The notes below the pieces were generated by a model. That model searched no databases. It saw only the letters and a program-made list of their open reading frames with translations, and was not told the DNA's origin. A DNA stretch of 64,000 nt from Laguncularia racemosa (Eukaryota > Streptophyta > Magnoliopsida > Myrtales > Combretaceae): contig JBBMOL010000245.1 of the NCBI GenBank assembly GCA_037954665.1, positions 124,001 to 188,000 on the forward strand. The letters run 5' to 3'. Made by a program: the position numbers and the translations under genes. Of this stretch, positions 46,520 to 58,120 are shown piece by piece (position 1 is the first letter of the stretch; the number at the start of each line of letters is the position of its first letter).

Positions 46520-47167
46520 TGATATAAACTAGAAGATTATAATAATAAAAACTAATTTTTTTATATTAATTTTGGTGGAAGAAAAATTAAAAAACCTTGA
46601 TATACCTTTTATGAAGAAGGTCCATGAGCAACATGCTCATCAAGAGGCATTCTCTCTCGTTATTTTCTTTTTTTTTTTTTTGTTGGCTGCCTTCTCTTTC
46701 CTACTCCTCATTTTTATATTTTTGTTTTCTTAAAAATAATGTATTTATTATCCTAATAACTTCTTTCAAAATATCATTCACAAATAACCTTTAAATAGGT
46801 CATGTTAATTGATAAGAACTAAAAAAAAAATGCCTTGTCACTTTCTTAAGAAAGAACAAAAAAAAAAAAGTCTTTTTGCATACCCCCTATCAACTGACAC
46901 TTTAATTATTTATAGGAAACTCATTTGCTAACTTACACCAATAAGTAAAAGCCACATTAGTAATAACTAAAAAACAACCGAACTATGCTCAAAACTCACC
47001 AGACCACCTACATGAAACACTACACCCAACACGACCCTTCACACAAGACACACACATTGCAACACAACACCCAACACAACCTTATGACTGAACTGGAGGA
47101 TCCAAAGATCCATCCTTACTTTGTCTTTTATAAATACACAAAATGGGAGATTGAACACGTGGTGTCA
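46520..47167 (-). repeat. 5' LTR of the gypsy relic
   Basis: About 648 bp, TGATAT to GGTGTCA, homologous to 42259-42961 and 63129-63734. Sequence beyond 47167 also matches beyond 63734 for at least 260 bp, so the true duplication is larger than the LTR. Confidence 0.75.
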
Positions 47168-49612
47168 TATCACTTTCTTTGTAGCTAAGAGTTATATAAC
47201 TTTGAATTTATTAAAAATCATGAATACATCGAACCTGAATCTTACCCATTGGCTATCACATCGTAGAATAAGTGCAGCTAGAGTGCATTTACACAAGGCC
47301 TAACCATGGATATGCCTATTGGCTAGTTGAGAACTGTAGAAAACAATTTCTCCATCCATCGTACACGGTTTCCATGATGATCAATGTTATGTAATTGATG
47401 ACAATACTTCAACTTAGAGATGTATTTCATCACTTGTTCTCATCTCATCTTTTCACTTTTGATGATTGTTTTAGAAGGGTGAGCATGGTTTAGTTTTGCT
47501 ATGAAGTATCTAGCATCAAATTTCACCTCTACTCTTGAGTCCTAATATGTTGTTTCGCCTCCCAAAGAGAATTTATGGTGGCTCTACATCGCCTTGTGGG
47601 ATTGAGATTTCTAGAAGTAGCGTTTTTACATCTTTAGTGCACATTTGACAATGTTGTCACCGAGGAATCTTCATTTTTACTTTACGACATAGAGTCTTTC
47701 TTTATTTTCAGGTGTTGTTTAGTTATTATAAATTTATGGTACTTACTGGACAAAACATTTCGTCCCTTGTTTGGCTTATAAATTTTCTTGGTTACTGGAT
47801 AAAAATAATCCTAAAGTATTGGACTAAATACTTATATTTTGTACCATTCAAAATATGGAATAAAAATCAAATTCACTAGACAAAAACATAAAATCCTTAA
47901 CCAGTTTTTTGTATATCATGTTTAGTTCAGTACTTTATATATCCAAATAGTGGACATCACAAAAATATTTATCCAGTACAGTGCACACCAAATGTAGTAC
48001 AACAAAGTTGTATTATCCTATTTTTCTTACTATGCTCTCTAGTACTCTTTGTATTGTTCAACATTGCAATCTAAACACTACCTCAGTCTTTAAGTTTTCT
48101 TATAATCAAAATTGGGTATTGAAATATAATCACAAAACTTGGTCATGGGTATATAAATTTGTGCCAAAATAATGCTCCTTATAAGGAACATCATGAATAA
48201 AATAAAACAATGTGAACATGACAATCATAAACCATTATTAAATTTCTAAGAAAGTGCAGGAAACCTATTTGGGAAGATGATGAAGGTTTCGAAGTGACAT
48301 TTTCAAGAATCTATAGTAAAATTTTGTAGCGAGTCATTAATGCATGTGTATATTGGTTAGCCCTGCTAATTTTGTTTATGTGATCACTGACTAGTGTAAA
48401 AATGTATATTGAAGTCGGAAGTGCACCATCTTATGACTAGAAACAACTTAAGTCTAGTCTAGTAGGAATATGATGAAGGTTTTAGAGTGACATTTTCAAG
48501 AATCTGTAGTAAAAATTTTGTAGTGAGTCATCGATATATGTGCATATTAGTTAGTCCTGCTAATTTTGTTTATGTGACCACTGATCAATGTAAAAATGTA
48601 TATTGAAGTTGGAATTGCACTATCTTATGACTAGAAACAACTTAAGTCTAGTCTAGTGGAAATTTCTTTAAATAGTTTTTCATAGTGACTCCTTTTTTCT
48701 TTTTATATGTAACATTGATTTCATTACAGTACTGAAGCATCTTTTACCTTTTTACTATTAAGTTTCCGTCATATTTCATCAACTTTAAACTATCCAATTT
48801 TCTTTTTTATCTAAATAATACCATACTATCTAAAGTATCAAGTATAGCCTTTCTTTATGCAAGTCAAAGTCTCTCTCCCTCTTTCTCTCCATTTTTTAGT
48901 ACGTTTCGTTCCAAATAAATCCTATGAGTTTGAAGTCTTAGAATAGTAAATCCTTCAAAATTACTTTTTAATTTTTTTTAAACTTACCCTCTTTAGATTA
49001 TCAGGTGTAGTTAATTATTGAGATTATAATAAAAAATTAACATTATTACAAGATATTTCAAAAATTAAGACAATTCTAAACATTAATTCATTAATTTAGG
49101 AAATTTAGAGAACCGTTACCTCTTAGAATTCCAACCATTTGATTATAAAAAACATTAATGAGTTTCTATACATTTTTATTTTATATCTATGTGTTTTTTT
49201 TTTCTTTTTTGAATCACATGACTTGAGTTTTGCTTTTGAATACTTTTTTCTTTTTTTTTCACCTCAACTTCAACATTAAAATGTTAAAAAGAAAAATCCA
49301 AAGGAAAACACGAAAGCATAGTAGGATTTTAATTTATCTAGTCTTTAACATGGATATATAATTTTTTTTTTTTAAAAAAAAACTCAGGATCATTAACTGA
49401 AAAAAGGGTTTGAAAACTCCTTTTTTCCGATTAATTGATGGAAGTATCTTCCAACTAAATTTGAAAAACAGATATAAGGTTGATCTAATTATTCAAACTG
49501 CATCATTATGTATTAGTGATTGTAAGCTCCCTTGACATAAAATATGACCGGCCGCATGCTATAAACCAAGGCAGTTAAAATATATATATATACACACATA
49601 TATATGGGCTAT
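47168..49612. other. Intergenic with local duplication, no supported gene
   Basis: 47168-47430 repeats at 63735-64000. 48278-48664 is a 193-bp tandem duplication. The remainder is AT-rich with long A and T runs (about 49190-49380). Short open frames are noise. Confidence 0.55.
48278..48664. repeat. 193-bp tandem duplication
   Basis: The segment starting TGATGAAGGTTT at 48278 repeats at 48471. Both contain GTGACATTTTCAAGAATCT, GCTAATTTTGTTTATGTGA and AACAACTTAAGTCTAGTCT, and differ by a modest number of substitutions. Confidence 0.93.
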
Positions 49613-50085
49613 GGTAAAATACATTTATTAAGCGGAATAATGCTTAATTATCTATTGATTTGGCTATTGGTGAAACAGAGGCTTGACAAAAGTAAATAAT
49701 CAAATAGCTAGATCAAATTGCTGATGAGCATAGAAGTTAAATTAAAAAGAAAAAAAAAAGAAAGAGAAAAAAGGTAAGCAGCTCGAATTTTGTAAACAAA
49801 AACCACTCTGATTTATTACAACTATGTATTACATATATACTGCGGACATACACGATATCACCCTGTCCAAAAACAAGGTGTAGACAACCTTTGACCCCCC
49901 TACATTATTATTATCATTGATTACAAGCTTTATTACTCCACACGTATCTCGAACCCAACAGTAAATACACACGGAATCAGAATGAAGAGAAAGTCTTCCA
50001 AAAGTACTATGAAAAGAGCACTGTGATCCAGAAATTCCAAATATAACGCAGCTAGCACATGCATATAATAAGATCTATCATATAT

Positions 50086-50750
50086 CTAGTGAGTTCCGGG
50101 GACCTTCTCCTTGATCTTCTCCATGAATCCTTTCTGTTGCTCCTCCCCTCCTGCAGCGGTGGTGGTTTCCTGACATTGCAGCTGCTGAGGCTGATTATCC
50201 TTGCCGTCGCCGCCGCCGACACCCGGTATCTTTCTCCATTATCTTCTTTTTTATTCCCTTCTTCCTTCTTCCACCTTCTCCATCATCTTCTGACTGCCAT
50301 TAATGGATAGACCAAAACTTTAGGCATCTCGATGTCCAAGCGTGAAAAGTATATAATTAGTGTTACATGACAAAATAGCGGTTCGCTCAATGTATGCTTA
50401 GATGGCATACCAAGAATAAGTTATTCACAAGTTTGAATCTGTGAAATAAGCCAAAAGGCTTTGACAAACATAAAGCATGCGAAAGATCTCACTCTTGATT
50501 AAAACTGAGGAGAAAGGCTTACAGAGCTAGAACTGCTACTGCCTGAGCGCTGAAGCATTCCACCACTAGCACCACTTTGCTGCTGCTGATGCTGCTGGTG
50601 GTGCTGTTGCTGGCCTCCACCTACAACAGCACCAGTACCGGCTAAACCCCCATCATAAGCATCACCGCCACCAGTTGTCTGCTCCAGTCTGTTTCCATAT
50701 TCATCTGTTTGGTTCATTGGCTTCTCATATTGTTCCTGGTATGAAGCCAT
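50086..50750 (-). pseudogene. Dehydrin copy A (YSK2 type), frameshifted
   Basis: Exon 1 is 50750-50523 (76 codons): MASYQEQYEKPMNQ, the Y-segment TDEYGN, a Gly/Gln-rich stretch and the S-segment (LQRSGSSSSSS). The intron lies at the end of the S-segment, the typical dehydrin position. Exon 2 starts at 50293 (SEDDGEGGRRKKGIKKKIMEK). Relative to copy B it has one extra base in the first K-segment, near 50230. The frame then reads DTGCRRRRRQG and stops at 50195-50197, so both the end of K-segment 1 and all of K-segment 2 are lost. The ancestral stop corresponds to 50086-50088. If translated, the product is 108 residues. A sequencing or assembly error of one base would restore it. Confidence 0.88.
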
Positions 50751-50863
50751 TCTTTCACACTGTATAAACTGCCACTTGAGATATTAGAGACTGATGCCAA
50801 AACACACAGGACTGCTTCTAAGTATTGTTTGGATTGGATGTTGGAGGATTACAGTTGATGGGA

Positions 50864-51040
50864 TTTAAATAGGCATGTAGAGAGAGAATTAGACCGACGT
50901 GCATGGTTAGAGCTCGCGCCACGTGCATGTACCTCGTAATATATGCCGACGTATCGTTAAATTACATGTGTTGAGCTTTAAAGGCACAATGACCCAAATT
51001 GCGGGTTTTGGGTAAGGATGTCGGCCGCTTCTTTACCGAC
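50864..51040 (-). promoter_or_regulatory. Dehydrin copy A promoter elements
   Basis: A TATTTAAA-type TATA box is at 50864-50871 on -, about 114 bp upstream of the start. A CACGTG G-box is at 50920-50925, an ACGTG core near 50897, and CRT/DRE cores (RCCGAC) at 50945-50950 and 51035-51040 plus an opposite-strand copy at 51020-51025. These suggest abscisic acid and cold/drought responses. A second G-box present in copy B is mutated here (ACATGTG). The copia element begins at 51141. Confidence 0.7.
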
Positions 51041-51140
51041 GCCACCTATCCAAATAATATAAAGTAAAAAGCTACACGCTTAGGTTCTCCGGATTTGTAT
51101 GTGATGCAGAACGAACTGCTTACGTGATCGGCCAAAAATC

Positions 51141-51378
51141 TGTTAAGATTAGATTCAAAATTGTGTTAGTGTAGCCTTAGTTAGTGGTCAAAGTTACTTC
51201 CTATTTTTATGTTACTATTAATAGTGTAAATCAGATCTGTTGTAGATTTTTAAACTCATTATCTTTCATTAGTTTGTTATGTAATTGCCTATGAAAAGCT
51301 TTGTTTTCTTCTTCTTTAAATAAGTTGAAAAAGCATTTTATTGAATTTTGTCTCTTTCATTACCTTAAGTAGGCAACA
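51141..51378 (+). repeat. Copia 5' LTR
   Basis: It begins TGTTAAGATTAGATTC and ends GGCAACA. The TATA-like box found in the 3' LTR (TATAAAAG) is altered here (TATGAAAAG). It lies about 390 bp upstream of the dehydrin copy A start. Confidence 0.93.
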
Positions 51379-51384
51379 AATTAA

Positions 51385-51397
51385 TGGTATCAGAGCC
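51385..51397 (+). other. Copia primer binding site
   Basis: TGGTATCAGAGCC lies six bases after the 5' LTR and is the complement of the initiator methionine tRNA 3' end, used to prime reverse transcription. Confidence 0.92.
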
Positions 51398-51524
51398 ATT
51401 ACTTGGGCAAGTGGGTGAGTAAATTAAGAAGTGAGAGGCAGCCAAAAGTGGTTCACGCAAACCTTTCAAATGGCAGTAAATGGCATTGCAACTTCAACCT
51501 AGCCCTTAATTCCTCTCTTTAAGG

Positions 51525-52400
51525 GTGAGCTATGAATTTTGGAGCATAAAAATGCGCACTTTGTTTATGTCTCAAGAATTGTGGGAGCTAGTCGAAAATG
51601 GGTATGATGATCCAGATGATGAGCAAAAGCTTCAAGAAAACAAAAAGAAGGATGTAAGGGCTCTGTTCTTTCTTCAACAAGCTGTTTCAGATGATATTTT
51701 CTTTCGTATTTCAGCAGCAACTACCTCTAAGGAAGCATGGCAGACTCTCAAAACAGAATTTCAAGGGTCCTCGAAGGTAATTACTGTGAAACTTCAATCT
51801 CTTCGTAGAACATTTGAAATGCTTCAAATGGGTAACTCTGAATCTGTTTAAGCATATTTATCGAGAGCTTCTGCAATTGTCTCTCAAATGAGGGCATATG
51901 GTGAGAAAATTACTGATGAGACTGTGGTTTTAAAATTATTGAGAAGTTGAACTTCTAAATTTGATCATGTGGTTGTTGCAATAGAGGAGTCCAAAGATTT
52001 ATCTACTTATTCTTTTGATGATTTAATGGGTTCTTTGCAAGCTCATGAGGGTAGGCTAAATAAATCGTTAACAAGAATTGAAGAAAAGGCATTTCAAGTG
52101 AAAGGAGAGTCCTCTCACACCAAATCAGATGACAAAACTTCACATAGAGGCGGTTCACGGGCAGGTTATTATGGCCGAGGTCGTGGTGATAACCATAGAC
52201 GAGGTGGATGCTCTGGTGAACAATGGCAATTCAGAAACAATTCAATCAAATGCTACTATTGTGGAAAGTTGGGTCACAAAGAAGCTGATTGTTGGACAAA
52301 GCAAAAGAATGAAGGAAAGCATGCTAATGTTGCTGAAGAAGAAGGGGGTATGCTGTTCATGGCTAATTCGTTTGATAAAAATGTTGCTAATGCTGTTTAG
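51525..52400 (+). pseudogene. Copia gag
   Basis: A UBN2-type gag: YEFWSIKMRTLFMSQELWEL, then LFFLQQAVSDDIFFRI and LRRTFEMLQM. In-frame stops occur at 51849-51851 and near 51946. The second part (51969-52400) ends in a zinc knuckle, CYYCGKLGHKEADC (C-x2-C-x4-H-x4-C), near 52250. The protein would package element RNA. The next domain continues in the same frame after a stop at 52398-52400. Confidence 0.9.
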
Positions 52401-52403
52401 TTC

Positions 52404-53690
52404 TTGGATAGTGGGTGTTCTAATCACATGTTAGGTTCAAAGCAATTGTTCAAAGAGCTTGATGAGAAAAAGAAATCAACAGTTCAGTTGGGTGATGACA
52501 AGGTGATTCAAGTGGAAGGAAAAGGTACAATTGCCATCAATTCTAGCCACGGCTATACTAAACTTTTAAATGATGTGCAATTTGTTCTGGTTTGGCTTAC
52601 AATCTGTTAAGTGTTAGGCAATTAATGGCTAGTGGGTACAAAATCTTGTTTGATGATAACTCATGTAAAGTTGAAGATAGGAAAATTGGTAATACCATTG
52701 CTAATGTTCAAATGGCTCAAAACAAAATGTTTCCACTAGATGCTTCTAATGTTAATGCTGCTCTTGCTGTTAGTAAAATTGATGAAACTAAATTGTGGCA
52801 TTTGCGTTATGGGCATCTACATGAAAATGGATTGAAGTTGTTGGGTCAGAAAAATATGGTTAATGGATTACCAAAGATTGAATCTTTTGAGTTTTGTGAA
52901 GGATGTGTTTTGGCAAACAAAGTAAGAAATCATTTCCCGTGGGAAAATCGTGGAGGGCTGATAGTTGTCTTGAATTAATACATGCGGATTTGTGTGGACC
53001 CATGCAAACCGAATCATTTGGTGGGAGTTGGTACTTTTTATTGCTGATTGATGATTATAGCCGTATGAATTGGGTTTATTTCTTGAAAATCAAATATGAA
53101 GCTCTTGTCATTTTCAAGAAATTTAAGAGCCTGGTAGAAAATCAAATGGGCAGCCGTATCAAATGTCTCCGACCTGACAGAGGTGGTGAATTTAATTCTA
53201 TTGAATTTAATGTATTCTGTGAAGAATGTGGCATTCGCGGGGAACTTACTGCACCGTACACATCGGAGCAAAATGGCATTGTTGAGCGAAAGAACCGGAC
53301 TGTTGTGGAGATGGCTAGAAGCTTACTCAAAGCCAGGGTTTTTCAAATTCCTTTTGGGTTGAAGCAGTTGCAACAGCTGTGTATCCATCAAATATTTCTC
53401 CAACAAGAGCTGTGATGAACAAAACTCCGTATGAAGCTTGGAGAGGTACAAAACCACATGTAAGTCACTTAAAAATTTTTGGTTGTATAGCCTATGCTTT
53501 AATTAATTCTCTATCTCGCCACAAACTTGATAAAAAATCTCAAAAATGCATTTTTGTTGGCTATAGTCCCCAATCTAAAGCATATAGGCTATATAATCCT
53601 TTAAGTGGCAAGATTATTATTAGCATAAATGTGGTTTTTAATGAAGATGCAGAATGGGATTGGAGAGATGCTTAAAAGATAGACCAAGCT
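52404..53690 (+). pseudogene. Copia protease and integrase
   Basis: The protease motif is DSGCSNHM (D-S-G) at 52404. A one-base loss near 52588 shifts into LAYNLLSVRQLM. The integrase zinc-binding domain is LWHLRYGHLHENGL followed by CEGCVLANK. After another frame change the core follows: LELIHADLCGPM, WYFLLLIDDYSRMNWVYFLK, RPDRGGEFNS and PYTSEQNGIVERKNRTVVEM (D, D, E residues). The C-terminal part is PYEAWRGTKPHVSHLKIFGC near 53440. Multiple breaks. Confidence 0.9.
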
Positions 53691-53899
53691 TCAGTTTTAG
53701 AAAATGGTGTTGTTGATTTTGCAACCCCAAATTTAGCAAGTAGCAGTTAAAATAGCTCAAGTTCTTCTAGTCCAATCAGCTCAAGCTCCAGTTCTTCCTC
53801 ATCCACTGAAAATTCTCCAAGGAAAACCCGGTCCTTGAGAGAAATATATGCAACTTGTTCTTTTGCTCCATGTGTTTCAGATCCAATTTTTTTATGAGG

Positions 53900-55404
53900 A
53901 AGCAGCTACAATGGAAGAATGGAAAAATGCTATGAATGAAGAAATGGTTGCAATCCAGAAAAATTAGACCTGGGAATTGGTGGATTTGCCTAAAGGAAAG
54001 AATGCTATTGGGCTTAAATGGGTGTTCAGAACCAAGTACCATGCTGATGGGAGTGTGCAAAAGCATAAAGCACGGCTTGTAGCAAAGGGGTATGCCCAAC
54101 AATAAGGTATCAACTTTGAAGAAACATTTTCACCAGTTGCTCGCCTTGAAACTGTAAGATTATTGCTTGCTTTAGCTGCTCAACTGTTTCTTCCTGTTTT
54201 TCAATTTGATGTGAAGTCTGCCTTCCTAAACGGAGACTTGGAAGAAGAAGTCTATGTCTCTCAACGTGAAGGCTTTGTTGAAAATGGCCATGAGGATAAA
54301 GTCTTCAGATTGAGAAAAGCTCTTTACGGACTTAAGCAAGCACCGCGAGCTTGGTACAATAAGATTGATAGCTTCTTTTGTGAGAATGGTTTTATTAGAA
54401 GTGAAAATGAGCCCACTTTATATTTGAAAAGAGAAGGCAAAGCTGATTTTCTTGTTGTTTGTATTTACGTTGATGACATGATTTATTTTGGGTCCAATGA
54501 GTGTCTTATTGCTGATTTTAAGTCTTTTATGATGAGGAACTTCGAAATAACAGATTTGGGATTGTTGCAATATTTTCTTGGGCTTGAGGTGAAATAATGT
54601 GCAGATAGAATTTTCATTGGGCAACAAAAGTATGCAACTGATTTGCTAAAAAAGTTTAGCATGGTGAATTGTAATGTGGCTTCAACTCCAATGGATTTAA
54701 ATGACAAATTACAAGCTGAAGATGGGATAGAGAAGGCTGATGCAACTTATTTTCGGAGATTGATAGGTGAATTGAATTATCTGTCTCATACACGGCCTGA
54801 CATAGCATTCTCTGTTAGTGTTTTGTCCAGGTTTATGCATAGTCCAACAATGCATCACCTTGGAGCAGCTAAAAGAGTCTTACGATATGTTGCTGGAATT
54901 GTTGACCTTGGAATTTGGTACATTACAGTATCAGATTTCAGATTATTTGGCTATATTGACAGTGATTAGGCAAGTTCCTTGGATGATAGAAGAAGTACAT
55001 CTGGTCATAGCTTCAGTTTTGGTTCAGGTGCCATCTCATGGAGCTCAAAGAAGCAAGAAACTATTGCTTTATCTTCCTCGGAAGCATAATATATCTCTGC
55101 AACTTCTGCAGCATGTCAAGCAGTGTGGCTTATGCGAGTTTTGGTTGATTTAGGCCAAGAGCAAGTTGCAACAACTAAGATCTATTGTGACAACAAAGGT
55201 ACAATAGCAATGACAAAGAATCCAGATTTTCACAATAGAACAAAACACATAGAAACTCGGCATCATTTCATTAAAAGGTTGGTAGCAAATGAAGAAATAG
55301 AGCTGGAGTTTTGTGGTATAAATGACCAAGTTGCTGACTTATTCACTAAGTCTCTCTCTCAGCTAAAACATGTTTACTTTCGACAAGCAATTGGGCATGT
55401 GTAA
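53900..55404 (+). pseudogene. Copia reverse transcriptase and RNase H
   Basis: The reverse transcriptase begins EAATMEEWKNAMNEEMVA near 53910. An in-frame stop replaces a residue before TWELVDLP. The block GLKWVFRTKYHADGSVQKHK follows, then FEETFSPVARLETVRLLLA, VKSAFLNGDLEEEVYV, RLRKALYGLKQAPRAWY and the catalytic YVDDM near 54470. RNase H has TYFRRLIGELNYLSHTRPDI. Stops are present near 54597, 54967 (a former Trp) and 55088 (SSEA.Y). The end at 55404 is TKHIETRHHFIKRLV plus DQVADLFTKSL. Confidence 0.92.
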
Positions 55405-55422
55405 TTTTGAATCAAGGGGGCA

Positions 55423-55678
55423 TGTTAAGATTTGATTCAAAATTGTGTTAGTAGAGCCTTAGTTAGTGGTCGAAGTTAGTTCCTATTCTTACGTTACTAT
55501 TAGTAGTGGTAAATCGGATCTTTATCTATTGCAGATTTTTAGGCCCATTATCTTTCATTAGTTTGTTATGTAATTGCCTATAAAAGGCTTTGTTTCCTTC
55601 TTATTTAAATAAGTTGAAAAAGCATTTCATCTGAATTTTGTCTCTTTCATTACCTTACTTAGCCAACAAAATCAATAA
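55423..55678 (+). repeat. Copia 3' LTR
   Basis: It begins TGTTAAGATTTGATTC and ends AGCCAACA, with an intact TATAAAAG at 55579-55586. Directly preceded by the purine-rich tract ATCAAGGGGGCA. Confidence 0.93.
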
Positions 55679-55683
55679 GAGTA

Positions 55684-56850
55684 AGAATCAATGAGAATCA
55701 AACAGCTTGAAGATTTCGCCTGATACATATCCTAACTAATCTCTGAAAAGCTTCCTCGTATCTCTTTAAGATACCATTTATCATTGAAATTACAATGTAA
55801 AAAATGTTATTATAATAATGTCATATTATTAAGAATATAAAAAACAAAGATATTGCTTAGAATATATATATATATAAATAAGTTGCTTGCAAAACTTTAA
55901 CAAAAGAGTCATATATTTCTCAATTCCAATTATATGATGAAATTCTCCAAATATTTGTTTTACAATCCAGAGTATATATAGAATTTAATGCATCTCATAT
56001 TTTTTTAAATTAAATAAACTTCTTTATTTTTTAATTACAGACACATACGTCTTTCATAAAAAACAAAACCTAGACTCTTTCTCATTATTTCTTTTCCTCG
56101 TTAGTCTTGCACTATTGCCCCCTTGTAAATCCTCGCCACTACCACTCTATCCCTTCGACCAATCGTTGCGGCATTCCTTTACTCTCACATGAAATTGCAA
56201 GGCAATAGCATATAATCTATTATCTTAAAATCTCTAAAACTTGATAATGTTCCAATATTAAAACCCCTAAGTATTTGAGGGGGAAATGTAGTAAGGAATT
56301 GCTAGAAAATCAACAACCTGGTAAGACTCTATGTTATTCCATGGGTTACTGGGGTTCCTTGGGAAAAGTAAACAAAAGGTGATGTGAGTTTGCGTTTAGT
56401 TGGCGTTTAGTTGAAGACAACTCATCAAAAGATTTGAGAATAATTGAAGAGGGCCTAGATTTACATGGACCAATCTTATTTTGAAGAATAGATGAATACT
56501 TCACGGCTTGAAGATATTATATAAATACATGATAGATAGAAAATAGATATAGCCACAGCTATTTTTATTTGCATTATTGTCTCATGCATCTTTAGTGACA
56601 TGTCATCGTACCAGGGTGTTGGAATATTTTCAATTAGGGAGAATATTTCATTGCTACAATTTATTGGGACTCCTATATAGACTACACTAGGATCCCACAA
56701 AAGATCCAAGAAAAAAAAATACAAAAATGAATTACTACCAAGCTGCATTCAGCCTTGCCTTTGCATTAAGAGAACTAGGTTGCATCCAACCCATTCCTAC
56801 TACAAATTCATAAAATTATCATACATTTACATCACATGTTTCCATTACAT
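55684..56850. other. Unit A distal part, no supported gene
   Basis: This host sequence was pushed away by the copia insertion and matches about 58530-59713 in unit B. It is AT-rich with TA repeats near 55865. Short open frames (such as 56476-56748 on -) have a counterpart in unit B (59374-59625), but their codons are not obviously conserved. Confidence 0.6.
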
Positions 56851-57334
56851 CACATTTGATATTTGGTAAAATACATTTATTAAGCGGAATAATGCTTGAT
56901 TATCTATTGATTTGGCTATTGGTGAAACAGAGGCTTGACAAAAGTAAATAATCAAATAGCTAGATCAAATTGCTGATGAGCATAGAAGTTAAATTAAAAA
57001 AAAAAAAGAAAAAAGAAAAAAGGTAAGCAACTCGAATTTTCTAAACAAAAACCACTCTTACTTATTACAACTATCTATTACATATGTAATGCGGACATAC
57101 ACGATATCACCCTGTCCAAAAACAAGGTGTAGACAACCTTTGACCCCCCTATATTATTATTATTATTGATTACAAGCTTTATTACTCCACACGTATCTCA
57201 CACCCAACAGTAAATACACACGGAATCAGAATGAACAGAAAGTCTTCCGAAAGTACTATGAAAAGAACACTGAGATCCAGAAGCTCCAAATATAACGCAA
57301 CTAGCACATGCATATAATAAGCTCTATCATATGT

Positions 57335-58007
57335 TTAGTGAGTTCCAGGGAGCTTCTCCTTGATCTTCTCCATGATTCCTTTCTGTTGCTCCTTCCTTCC
57401 TGCAGCGGTGGTATTTTCCTGACATTGCAGCTGCTGAGGGTGATTATCCTTGTCGTCGCCGCCGCCGACACCCGGTATCTTCTCCATTATCTTCTTTTTT
57501 ATTCCCTTCTTCCTTCTTCCACCTTCTCCATCATCTTCTGACTGCCATTAATAGATAGAGAAAAACTTTAAACATCTCGATATCCGAGCGTGAATAGTAT
57601 ATGATTAGTGTTTCTAGAATTACATGATAAAATAGCGGTTCGCTCAATGTATGCTTAGATGGCATACCACGAATTAGTTATTCACAAAATTGAATCTGTG
57701 AAATAAGCCAAAAGGCTTTGATAAACATAAAGTATGCGAAAGATCTCACTCTCGACTGAAAGCGAGGAGAATGGCTTACAGAGCTAGAACTGCTACTTCC
57801 TGAGCGCTGAAGCATTCCACCACCAGCACCACCTTGCTGCTGTTGATGCTGCTGGAGGTGCTGTTGCTGGCCTCCACCTATAACAGCACCAGTTTCGGCT
57901 AAACCACCACCATAAGCATCACCACCACCAGTTGTCTGCTCCATTCCGTTTCCATATTCATCTGCTTGGTGCATTGGCTTCTCATATTGCTCCTGGTATG
58001 AAGCCAT
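57335..58007 (-). CDS. Dehydrin copy B (YSK2 type LEA protein)
   Basis: Exon 1 is 58007-57780 (76 codons) and exon 2 is 57541-57335, spliced in phase 0 at the end of the S-segment (CTCT then GTAAGC; acceptor GGCAG). The protein is 144 residues: MASYQEQYEKPMHQ, Y-segment ADEYGN, a Gly/Gln/His-rich linker, S-segment LQRSGSSSSSS and acidic SEDDGEGG. K-segment 1 is RRKKGIKKKIMEKIPG and K-segment 2 is QQKGIMEKIKEKLPG, ending TH. Dehydrins are disordered, highly hydrophilic proteins that protect membranes and enzymes during drought, cold and seed maturation; the S-segment can be phosphorylated. An in-frame ATG lies further upstream (58064), but MASY is the conserved start. Confidence 0.95.
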
Positions 58008-58120
58008 TCTTTTAGAAACTGTATAAACTGCCACTTGAGATATTTGAGACTGATGCCGAAACACAGGACTGCTTCTAAGTTCTGTTTGGATTGGATGTTG
58101 GAGGATTACGGTTGATGGGG

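Larger units (their letters stand above)
42259..47167 (-). mobile_element. Ty3/gypsy relic with nested solo LTR
   Basis: A minus-strand LTR pair (42259-42961 and 46520-47167) encloses gag-like coding. A polypurine stretch lies beside the 3' LTR (about 42962-42985) and a primer site beside the 5' LTR. pol is absent. A second element (43070-45106) has inserted into the internal region. The flanking pentamers (TATTC before 42259 and TATCA after 47167) do not match exactly, so the outer target duplication is not proven. Confidence 0.75.
51141..55678 (+). mobile_element. Ty1/copia LTR retrotransposon, decayed
   Basis: This 4.5-kb element has LTRs 51141-51378 (238 bp) and 55423-55678 (256 bp), ending TG..CA. 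The 5-bp duplication AAATC flanks it at 51136-51140 and 55679-55683. A primer site (TGGTATCAGAGCC, 51385-51397) and polypurine tract (about 55411-55422) are present. Coding order is gag, protease, integrase, reverse transcriptase, RNase H, as in copia. At least eight in-frame stops and three frameshifts disable it. By eye the two LTRs differ at roughly twenty positions plus small indels, so it is not recent. Confidence 0.97.
49613..56850. repeat. Dehydrin tandem duplication, unit A (split by copia)
   Basis: The sequence from GGTAAAATACATTTATTAAG (49613) is repeated from 56865. With the copia insertion removed, unit A is about 2.7 kb and matches unit B across the dehydrin gene, its promoter and about 1.2 kb further upstream. 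Unit B carries an extra block of about 130 bp at 58311-58446 that unit A lacks near 51057. Confidence 0.95.

Noticed and set aside
42254..47172. Exact target duplication for the outer gypsy relic
   Set aside because: The flanking pentamers are TATTC and TATCA, which match at only the first three bases.
50059..50310. 83-codon + frame and its counterpart at 57308-57541
   Set aside because: Antisense to dehydrin exon 2. It is present in both units only because the units are duplicates.
58008..58064. Upstream in-frame extension of dehydrin copy B (19 codons)
   Set aside because: The conserved dehydrin start is MASYQEQY at 58007. The extension is not open in copy A and lies in the leader.
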